This document shows positions 6,308 to 12,592 of a DNA stretch of 13,518 nucleotides, in pieces. The translations under genes were made by a program, and so were the position numbers. The notes beneath the pieces were generated by a model, which was not told the DNA's origin, did no database searches, and was given only the letters and a program-made list of their open reading frames with translations. Origin of the DNA: Candidatus Latescibacterota bacterium (GTDB taxonomy: Bacteria; Latescibacterota; UBA2968; GCA-2709665). Within the stretch, counting starts at the first letter, position 1; each line of letters opens with the position of its first letter. The stretch lies in the NCBI GenBank assembly GCA_030746455.1, contig JASLMQ010000162.1, forward strand, positions 1 to 13,518. The letters run 5' to 3'.

Positions 6308-8281
6308 GTGGAATCGTCTCCCCAGACCCAACACCATCCTGACCCGGAGTCGGAAGGCAGCGCCGTTACCACCCGCGCCGTCGTCCTCGGCCTGGTCACA
6401 GCCCTGGCGATCAACCTCTGGATCTCCATCGCCGAGTACGTCATCCACGCCTCGCGGATGCAGCTCGCGCACTTCCCCTTCGCGCTCTTCGCGGCCCTCC
6501 TGCTCATCGCCCTCGCCAACGGCATCTTCCGTCGCCTGGCTCCCCGCTACGCGCTCCGCGAGGCCGAGTTGCTGACCATCCTGGCGGTCGGCTTCGTAGG
6601 CGCCGTGATCCCCACGTCCGGAATCACGGGATTCCTGATGGGCATCCTGGCCAGCGTCTACTACTTCGCCACGCCCGAGAACCAGTGGGCAACCTACCTC
6701 CATCCGACGATGCCCGGGTGGGCCGTGCCCTCCAACGAGCACGGCGCGATGACCTGGTTCTACGAGGGACTCCCTGCCGGACAGGTCGTCCCCTACCGTG
6801 CGTGGCTCGGGCCCCTTTTCTGGTGGATGCTCTTCCTCCTCGCCCTCGGCGGCGTCTGCTTCTGTATCTCCGTGATCCTGCGACGCCAGTGGGTCCGCAA
6901 CGAGCGTCTGCTCTATCCCCTCGCGTCCGTCGGCGCCACCCTCACCCAGGAGACGCCCAACAGAATCCTGCCGGCGTCCCTGAGGGGCGGCCTCTTCTGG
7001 CTCGGGTTCGCCGTCAGCTTCGGCGTCATCGGCTGGAACATCCTCAACTACTTCTGGCCCGTCATCCCCAAGCTCCCCTGGGGCATCCGGTGGTCCGTCT
7101 TCGTCAAGGGCTACCCCCGATTCAACACGGGCATCAACTTCTATACGGCGGGTTTCGCCTACTTCGCCAACCTCAGCATCCTCTTCTCCATCTGGTTCTG
7201 CTTCATCGTCTTCTTCTGGATCGAGAACGGCATCCTCAACCGCATCGGCTACGCCATCACGCCCAACCCCACCAATTTCGACGCCGAGACGGCCGTTGCC
7301 GCATGGCAAGGATACGGGGCCCTCGCGCTGCTCGTCTTCTGGAACCTGTGGATGGCCCGAAGCCACATCCGCGCCGTCTTCGCAACGGCCTTCGGCAGGG
7401 GCGATGCCGATGACGCCGATGAGCTCGTCTCGTACCGGGCAGCCGTGTTCGGCCTCATCGGGTGCCTCACATTCGTCTGCGCCTTCTTCACCCAGCTGGG
7501 CATGCAGGGCAAGCTGATCGCGATCCTTGTTCCAGCCATGCTCGTCAACTACCTGGCCATCGCCCGCATCGTCTCCGAAACCGGCCTCGCGTACCTGCGC
7601 ACCACCTCATGCGAGCAGTACATCGCCCTCTTCACTCTGGGCACACGCGGACTCGCGCCATCGAGCATGACCGGCATCAGCCTCACCTATAGTTTGATCT
7701 CGCAGGGCAAGGGCGTCTTCATGCCGCCGTTCGCCCACGTCGTCAAGGTCGCCGACCTCATCCGCCGGAACCGGCGCCGGATCGTTCCCGCGCTCTTCCT
7801 CGTCATCCTCCTGGGCATCGCCGCCGACTTCCTGGTCACCGTCAACCTGGGCTACCAAACCGGCGCCTTCAACTTTCGCGCCTGGCCCTTCTCCAGCGCC
7901 GGGCGCTTCGCCTGCGACCTGACCGCCTCCCAGATGCGCTCGCCCTTCGACACCAGCTGGGAGCGCCTCGTCGTCTTTTGCCTCGGCGCCGGCGTCATGG
8001 CCTTCCTCACCTTGCTGCATTACCGCTTTCCCCGGTGGCCGCTGCATCCCATCGGCTTCCCCATCGCCTCCACGTGGACCGCGCAGCTCGCATTCCCCTC
8101 CATCTTCATCGTGTGGGGCATCAAGGCCATCCTGCTCAAGGTCGGCGGCGTCTCGCTCTATCGGAAGTTCCAGCCCTTCTTCCTCGGCATCCTCGTCGGC
8201 TACGCCCTGGGCGTCACCCTCTCGTTCGTCGTCGACGCGATCTGGTTCCCCGGCCGCGGCCACACCATCCACGGGTGGTGA
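6308..8281 (+). CDS. Polytopic membrane protein, DUF6785/DUF6784 type
   Basis: 657 residues, inner-membrane. After a polar N-tail of about 22 residues there are roughly 12-13 hydrophobic segments, near 24-45, 56-74, 88-116, 168-191, 229-250, 281-305, 335-350, 375-395, 402-420, 493-511, 555-571, 590-610 and 622-645. Segments I associate with this family are RAVVLGLV with EYVIHASRM (42-51), RRQWVRNERLLYPL (192-205), ELVSYRAAVFGLIG (372-385), ARIVSETGLAYLR (419-431) and HYRFPRWPLHPIGFP near 571-585, followed by GGVSLYRKFQPFFLG (613-627). No function is established; its size and position as last gene of a catabolic-looking cluster make a transporter likely, possibly for the cluster's substrate. 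It starts at GTG after GGAG, 50 bp behind the deacetylase, and is followed by a hairpin and a repeat-filled convergent spacer. Confidence 0.82.
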   Translation: MESSPQTQHHPDPESEGSAVTTRAVVLGLVTALAINLWISIAEYVIHASRMQLAHFPFALFAALLLIALANGIFRRLAPRYALREAELLTILAVGFVGAVIPTSGITGFLMGILASVYYFATPENQWATYLHPTMPGWAVPSNEHGAMTWFYEGLPAGQVVPYRAWLGPLFWWMLFLLALGGVCFCISVILRRQWVRNERLLYPLASVGATLTQETPNRILPASLRGGLFWLGFAVSFGVIGWNILNYFWPVIPKLPWGIRWSVFVKGYPRFNTGINFYTAGFAYFANLSILFSIWFCFIVFFWIENGILNRIGYAITPNPTNFDAETAVAAWQGYGALALLVFWNLWMARSHIRAVFATAFGRGDADDADELVSYRAAVFGLIGCLTFVCAFFTQLGMQGKLIAILVPAMLVNYLAIARIVSETGLAYLRTTSCEQYIALFTLGTRGLAPSSMTGISLTYSLISQGKGVFMPPFAHVVKVADLIRRNRRRIVPALFLVILLGIAADFLVTVNLGYQTGAFNFRAWPFSSAGRFACDLTASQMRSPFDTSWERLVVFCLGAGVMAFLTLLHYRFPRWPLHPIGFPIASTWTAQLAFPSIFIVWGIKAILLKVGGVSLYRKFQPFFLGILVGYALGVTLSFVVDAIWFPGRGHTIHGW

Positions 8282-8304
8282 GCCCGGACGAGCGTACACA
8301 GCTC

Positions 8305-8333
8305 AGGCCCGGTTCCGAGATGGTTCCGGGCCT
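8305..8333 (+). terminator. Stem-loop after the + cluster, possible terminator
   Basis: AGGCCCGG (8305-8312) and CCGGGCCT (8326-8333) are exact reverse complements; inside them TT faces TT and CC pairs with GG around a GAGAT loop. It begins 24 nt after the membrane protein stop. There is no T-run downstream, so it is not a classical intrinsic terminator; it may stop or protect the transcript end. It opens the 313-bp gene-free stretch 8282-8594, which otherwise holds only repeats. Confidence 0.45.
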
Positions 8334-8373
8334 CGACGTATTCATGGAGATGTGGTGAAGTGCAAGTCCCAAG

Positions 8374-8391
8374 CCCGGGTAGCCCCGGGTA
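8374..8391 (+). repeat. 10-bp-spaced direct repeat CCCGGGTA
   Basis: CCCGGGTA occurs at 8374-8381 and 8384-8391. Each copy is itself centred on the palindrome CCCGGG. It lies in the convergent spacer 8282-8594. Confidence 0.5.
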
Positions 8392-8394
8392 CCC

Positions 8395-8445
8395 CAGAGG
8401 GCTTCGAGTGAGCCCCTCTGCCCCCATCCGACAGGCTACGGGGGC
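8395..8445. repeat. Two adjacent hairpins in the convergent spacer
   Basis: CAGAGGGCT (8395-8403) pairs with AGCCCCTCTG (8411-8420) with one bulged C. Directly after it GCCCCC (8420-8425) pairs with GGGGGC (8440-8445). Neither is followed by a T-run on either strand, so they are read as repeat structure rather than as a bidirectional terminator. Confidence 0.5.
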
Positions 8446-8490
8446 ATGGCGGGGTGGGGTCTCGGAGAAGCGAAGCAAGGCCCAGAAACC

Positions 8491-8518
8491 AGACGACAGA
8501 CGATGGACGATAGACCAC
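8491..8518. repeat. Degenerate 7-bp tandem repeat, four units
   Basis: AGACGAC, AGACGAT, GGACGAT and AGACCAC follow each other without gaps. The unit has lower GC than the surroundings and lies in the gene-free stretch between the convergent genes. Confidence 0.65.
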
Positions 8519-8534
8519 CCCAAGGCAAGAAACT

Positions 8535-8594
8535 CCCCCCTTCCCGTGCCGGAGAGGGGGATACGAGGGGGAGAGGTCGTCGGGGTGAGGGCCC
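8535..8594. repeat. GC-rich palindromic element abutting the GWxTD gene stop
   Basis: A C-rich arm (8535-8545) faces GGAGAGGGGG (8551-8560), and the element ends in CGGGGTGAGGGCCC (8581-8594), directly against the stop codon of the - strand gene. The same GGAGAGGGG core and the identical 14-bp end recur at 12337-12345 and 12415-12428. It appears to be a short version of the longer element there. Confidence 0.6.
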
Positions 8595-11500
8595 CTACTC
8601 AATCCCAAACGTCGCCCTCCGCTCCACCGCCCTCTCGCTGTTCAGGTCCGTCACCGCCACCTGAAGCTCGTACTGCCCCCTGTCGCTCTCCGTCAGATCC
8701 AGCTCCACGTAGGCCGTCTCGGAGGTCTGGACGCCCATCTGCTCGTACCCCACCGCGACCTCCTCGCGCTTCCCCCTCGAGACGGTACGTGCGAATCGCG
8801 TGGCGATCTTGCCCAGGCCTCCCTGGATCCGCCGGCGTACCGTGTACTCCACCCGATAGTTCGTCTGCCCGAAGGCGTCGCGCGTCAGGTTGTATATCTC
8901 GTAGAAGACAAAGATACCCTCGCCCTCGCGGTACACTCGCGTGGGCATCGGGATCACCTCGAGCCCACCCTTGGTGAATACCCCCTCCGTCTCTTTGCTC
9001 TCGATTCGCCAGGCCAGCTCCAGGTCGCTCATCTGAAGGCTGTCTCGGCCGTAGGCCTCCACCTGCACTTGCTTGCGGTAGATCCCCAGCCGTCCCCCCC
9101 GCCGATCCGCGGCACGTACCTCCATCCGGTATTCGCCCGGTGGCACCTCCAGTCGAACGACATCGGGCACGAACGCCTTGCGCTCGCGGGTGTCGCCGGC
9201 CCTTTGATAGAAGAGCTCGCCCGAAGACCGGTAGATGGTGTCCGACGTTGCGGACATCAACGCCACCCGTCGATCCACCATCATCCGGGTCAGGTCCGCC
9301 TCTTCCCGATATTCGGCCAGGTCGTTCGGGATCCCGTAGTAGACCTCGAGGGCACTCCGGCCATCGCTGCCGCGGAAGTCCGCCTGGTCGAACCAGAAGT
9401 CGAGAGGCTCCACGTCAAAGACGGGCAGGTAGTAGTCCGGTGTGCCGGCCACGGCTCGATCGAATACCATCTCCGGCAGGTACCGAGAATACTGGGCCAT
9501 CTGCCGCACGGAAATCGCCCTGTTGATGCTCGCCGAGAGAACGGGCATCGGCGCGAACCGGAACGTGCCGTTCAGTCCCTCGTCCGTGAACGTGACCTCG
9601 AACCCGCCTGCAATACGCGTGTAGATCCAGCACTCCCACGGAACGATGCTGTTGTCTCCGCCGGCCATCGTCACCGGATGGTACTGGTTGAACTCGAACA
9701 GCGCTGTGAAGTCTTGATCCGGTTCTCCCTCCGCCGGCTCAGCGGTCGGGTCGGAAGGGGCGGTATCGCCGGGTCCTCCACCGTACATGTCGAAGAAACC
9801 CATGTTCTCAAGAGAGGGTGTACCGCTCAGCTGGGTCTCGCTTCGGAGGCCCTCACCCGATCCCCCTCCCGTCACGTCCCCCGTGGTCTCCTCGATCACA
9901 CGGCTTCGGATCGGAAACACCGGACCGGTATAGGTTTCGGTGGCTCCGGCCACGCCATACAGGTCTAGGGCCATCCGTTCCTTCAGCTTCACGACCACGG
10001 GGTCCATCGCCAGATTCATATCCTGCGAGCTCGTCTTGTGGGCCGGGTCGCCGAATCGGACGTAGACCTCTCCCCGTGCGTCCCACGGCTGGACCCGCTT
10101 CGAGTACTCGCACCGCGCGTACCAGACCCGCCGGTAATGCTCGAGCAGGCGTTCATTCACAGGCGTGGTGATGTCGGAGTCCCGCTTGTTCCAGAACCGT
10201 TTCAGGAACGAGGCCCGTTCTTCGCCGGTTGTCCTCTCGTATTCCTTCGCTTCGTCTGTTGAGGCGATCACCCGGACGTCGTCATAGATCCCCCGCTCCG
10301 TCGAATCGACCCTCGCTAGGTAGGTCTCGTAGTGCTTCTGCGCCTGCTCGGGCTCGCCCGTCTTCACGCAGGCCTGCGCAACGATGGGCAACAGACCGAA
10401 GGCCTTGGGGTTGAGCTGGACCAGCTCGTGGAAGCTGCTCAGGATCTCTTCGTACTGCTCGAGCCTCAGATAGCTGTACCCAAGCTCGCGGAGGCCGTCC
10501 ACGTCATCGGGCTCCATCTCGGCGTACTTCCGATACCACTCCGCTGCGGTCTTGTACTCGCTCTTGAAGTAGGCATGCCAGTCGCCCATCAGCTTGTAGG
10601 CAGGTGCGTAGTCCGGGTTTCGCTCCATCGTGCGCTTCACGTCGATCATCGAATTGCGGTCACCCAGCGCATACCGGACCTTCGCCCGCTCGAACCGCGC
10701 TTCCATGTGATCCTGATCCCGGATCAGGGCGTCCCGGAAGAACTCGACCGCCTTCGAGTACGCCAACCGCTTCGTGAAACCCCTCGAGTCCCGGGCGTAC
10801 ACCAGCCCCAGCCCATAGTAGGCACCCGCCACTTCCTTCTGCCGTCCAAGCGTCGTAGCCGTCTTCAGGACACGTTCCGCACGATCGTAGTCTCCCGCCT
10901 CGATGTACCCATGGCCGAGATCGGTCAGGGCCGCCGGACTCTCGGGCTGCTGGCATACGATGGCCTCGAGCAGTCGGACCGACCGATCGAGATCCCCCGC
11001 CTCCTGCAGCTCTGATGCCGCGTGCCGTAATGAGTCAATCTGGACGGGTCCCACGTCGCGGGTGATGACGCCGATGCCGCCATCGCCCACCACAGCGTGG
11101 ATCGCCAGTCCCCCGTGCAAGTAGCGCGAGAAGACCGGCTCTCCCTCGCGCGCCTCCGCATCGTAGATCGTGCTCAGCTCCCAGGTTTCATCTCGTCCTT
11201 CGAGAGACGGCAGTACCCGGTCGAGCATCCCCAGCTGGTCCGCCAGGGCTTGCGGGTCCCGAGCATCTGCGCGGATCTTGCCCACAGCCCACGCCCGAAG
11301 CGCATTCAGATCCTGGGGCCGTTTGCTCTCGTGCGAGGCGGAAAAGTGCTCGACCAGATCGCCAACGGCCTGTAGGTGATCCCTTGCCGTAAGTCTACGA
11401 CTGGCTTCAGTGTCCATCCCGGCATAGGTGCGGACGGCCTCCGCATATCCCAGGGGGTCGGCCTTCACGAGACCGAACCTGCGGTGCGCCTTCCGAATCC

Positions 11501-12254
11501 GCTCGAACGTCCGGCCGGCCTCCTTGAATGCCCCTCTCGAGGTGCTCCAATCATCCTGATGCAGCGCGGCATATCCCCTCGCGAACAGGTCCAGTGCCCG
11601 GCCGGCCAGCCTCAGCGCTTGCTCGCTGTCGGCACGCTCACCCTTGCCCAGTGGGCGGTTGCCTCCCACCATCGGCGCCGAATCCCCTTCCCCTGCCGCA
11701 TGCCTTCTGGCGAATCCCACAGGTGTACGCCGTCCAGTCACATTCCCCTTCCGATCCACCTCCCAGATCGCGGACAGGCCGCCCTCGACAGGATCGCCGG
11801 TTCTGCCCTTCACCAGAATCCGATCGTCTCGGTCCACCTTCGAGACCGCTAGGGGGTGCATGTCCTTTGGCAGCGGCCACGGCTCGACCCGGGAGCCGTC
11901 AGCCCGGATCCGCCAGATCCGGTTCCGCATCAGCGGCAGATCTCGTCTTCTGGAGATGCTCAGGCCGGGGGCTCGGCACGCAAGGCTCTTCTGAAGGAAG
12001 ACAGACTCGTCTCCGTCCTGCAGGAACAGCAGATCGCCCGCTCCACCCAGGAAGACGCCCACACGGTTTGGTGGCCCACCGTCCGCTTCCGCCACCCACA
12101 CCTCTGTGATCAGCGCCCGCGGCGCCCCGAGCGTCACGGCATAGACCATTGCCTTCCCATCAGGCGATCGGGCTGCCTGCGCCTCACCGGCACCCGCACT
12201 TGCCGCGCACAGCAGCATCACAGTGACGGTTGCTTGTAGGACAAGAGCTCTCAT
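8595..12254 (-). CDS. Large exported propeller/TPR/GWxTD-domain protein
   Basis: 1,219 residues. A signal peptide (MRALVLQATVTVMLLCAASA, likely cut near GEAQA, residues 23-27) sends it across the inner membrane. Residues about 28-180 hold propeller-like strands (SPDGKAMVYAV, EVWVAEADGG, RIWRIRADGS, AIWEVDRKGN). About 405-660 form TPR-like helical repeats (for example ALTDLGHGYIEAGDYDRAER). About 670-740 carry a GWxTD-type domain: FLKRFWNKRDSD, YSKRVQPWDARGEVYVRFGD, where the GWxTD signature itself has decayed to QPWDA. An acidic Gly/Pro linker follows (about 788-848), then beta-rich C-terminal domains to the end. Residues from about 883 onward align with the neighbouring partial - strand protein. 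GWxTD proteins have no firm function; an envelope or secretion role is a guess. ATG 12252-12254 is chosen for the signal peptide; the frame is open to 12395 through repeat DNA. No strong ribosome site is seen. Confidence 0.85.
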   Translation of the reverse strand: MRALVLQATVTVMLLCAASAGAGEAQAARSPDGKAMVYAVTLGAPRALITEVWVAEADGGPPNRVGVFLGGAGDLLFLQDGDESVFLQKSLACRAPGLSISRRRDLPLMRNRIWRIRADGSRVEPWPLPKDMHPLAVSKVDRDDRILVKGRTGDPVEGGLSAIWEVDRKGNVTGRRTPVGFARRHAAGEGDSAPMVGGNRPLGKGERADSEQALRLAGRALDLFARGYAALHQDDWSTSRGAFKEAGRTFERIRKAHRRFGLVKADPLGYAEAVRTYAGMDTEASRRLTARDHLQAVGDLVEHFSASHESKRPQDLNALRAWAVGKIRADARDPQALADQLGMLDRVLPSLEGRDETWELSTIYDAEAREGEPVFSRYLHGGLAIHAVVGDGGIGVITRDVGPVQIDSLRHAASELQEAGDLDRSVRLLEAIVCQQPESPAALTDLGHGYIEAGDYDRAERVLKTATTLGRQKEVAGAYYGLGLVYARDSRGFTKRLAYSKAVEFFRDALIRDQDHMEARFERAKVRYALGDRNSMIDVKRTMERNPDYAPAYKLMGDWHAYFKSEYKTAAEWYRKYAEMEPDDVDGLRELGYSYLRLEQYEEILSSFHELVQLNPKAFGLLPIVAQACVKTGEPEQAQKHYETYLARVDSTERGIYDDVRVIASTDEAKEYERTTGEERASFLKRFWNKRDSDITTPVNERLLEHYRRVWYARCEYSKRVQPWDARGEVYVRFGDPAHKTSSQDMNLAMDPVVVKLKERMALDLYGVAGATETYTGPVFPIRSRVIEETTGDVTGGGSGEGLRSETQLSGTPSLENMGFFDMYGGGPGDTAPSDPTAEPAEGEPDQDFTALFEFNQYHPVTMAGGDNSIVPWECWIYTRIAGGFEVTFTDEGLNGTFRFAPMPVLSASINRAISVRQMAQYSRYLPEMVFDRAVAGTPDYYLPVFDVEPLDFWFDQADFRGSDGRSALEVYYGIPNDLAEYREEADLTRMMVDRRVALMSATSDTIYRSSGELFYQRAGDTRERKAFVPDVVRLEVPPGEYRMEVRAADRRGGRLGIYRKQVQVEAYGRDSLQMSDLELAWRIESKETEGVFTKGGLEVIPMPTRVYREGEGIFVFYEIYNLTRDAFGQTNYRVEYTVRRRIQGGLGKIATRFARTVSRGKREEVAVGYEQMGVQTSETAYVELDLTESDRGQYELQVAVTDLNSERAVERRATFGIE

Positions 12255-12285
12255 CTTCGACTCAAGTGGATCCCAAATGGACAGA

Positions 12286-12311
12286 ATTCTACCCTTGCGG
12301 CAGCCCTTGCG
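12286..12311 (-). promoter_or_regulatory. Candidate promoter with CGCAAGGG direct repeat upstream of the GWxTD gene
   Basis: On the - strand, TAGAAT (12286-12291) is one base from the -10 consensus and lies 32 bp before the ATG, giving a leader of about 25 nt. Directly upstream are two copies of CGCAAGGG (12304-12311 and 12292-12299, 12-bp period) across the spacer between -10 and -35, a possible operator. No good -35 hexamer is seen, so this is weak. Confidence 0.3.
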
Positions 12312-12318
12312 ACTATTG

Positions 12319-12428
12319 CCCCCTCTCCTGCTTGCGGGAGAGGGGTGCCCGCAGACCTGTCCACCGAAGCTGCAACGCAGCGAAGGTGGAAGCACCGACA
12401 GGTGCGAAGGCGGGCGGGGTGAGGGCCC
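12319..12428. repeat. Nested palindromic element upstream of the GWxTD gene
   Basis: Several exact stems are visible. CCCCTCTCC (12320-12328) pairs with GGAGAGGGG (12337-12345). GCCCGC (12347-12352) pairs with GCGGGC (12410-12415). ACCTGTC (12355-12361) pairs with GACAGGT (12397-12403). Innermost, CCACC-GAA-GCTGC (12361-12373) pairs with GCAGC-GAA-GGTGG (12377-12389) around loop AAC, with GAA facing GAA. GCACC/GGTGC (12392-12396 and 12401-12405) is an alternative stem. It ends in CGGGGTGAGGGCCC (12415-12428), the same end as at 8594. It dominates the 338-bp gene-free stretch 12255-12592. Confidence 0.75.
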
Positions 12429-12448
12429 GCGGTCCGCCCCTACGACAC

Positions 12449-12474
12449 CTTCGTGGTCTTCGTGTCTTCGTGGT
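12449..12474. repeat. Short tandem repeat CTTCGTGGT, three units
   Basis: CTTCGTGGT (12449-12457), CTTCGTGT (12458-12465) and CTTCGTGGT (12466-12474) are contiguous. They lie in the spacer between the two GWxTD-type genes. Confidence 0.7.
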
Positions 12475-12546
12475 CATCTCGGGTCTGGGTGTCGTCTTCC
12501 AAACCTTGGCGTTCCGCGCACAACGCCGGCCACATGCACGACGCCA

Positions 12547-12576
12547 ATCCGTGTCCATCGGTGCTCATCGGTGGTT
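12547..12576. repeat. 10-bp tandem repeat, three units
   Basis: ATCCGTGTCC, ATCGGTGCTC and ATCGGTGGTT follow in register at 12547-12556, 12557-12566 and 12567-12576. The array ends 16 bp from the stop codon of the - strand gene at 12593. I recall similar degenerate CCGTG/CGGTG arrays in spacers of other uncultured bacteria, but could not check. Confidence 0.7.
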
Positions 12577-12592
12577 CCGCCTTGTTTTGACT

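Noticed and set aside
6161..7366. 401-residue antisense frame under the membrane protein gene
   Set aside because: Highly acidic, low-complexity (Glu/Gly/Asp) sequence that mirrors hydrophobic codons on the + strand; no start context or domain.
8395..8445. Bidirectional intrinsic terminator for the convergent genes
   Set aside because: The stems are real but no T-run follows on either strand.
8360..8977. 205-residue + strand frame
   Set aside because: Pro/Arg/Ser-rich, covers the repeat spacer and runs antisense into the end of the GWxTD gene; no domain or ribosome site.
12313..12558. 81-residue - strand frame in the spacer
   Set aside because: It lies entirely within the palindromic element and tandem arrays; its peptide is the translation of repeats.
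12449..12576. Possible CRISPR array
   Set aside because: Units are 8-10 bp and contiguous, with no spacers and no cas gene in the window.
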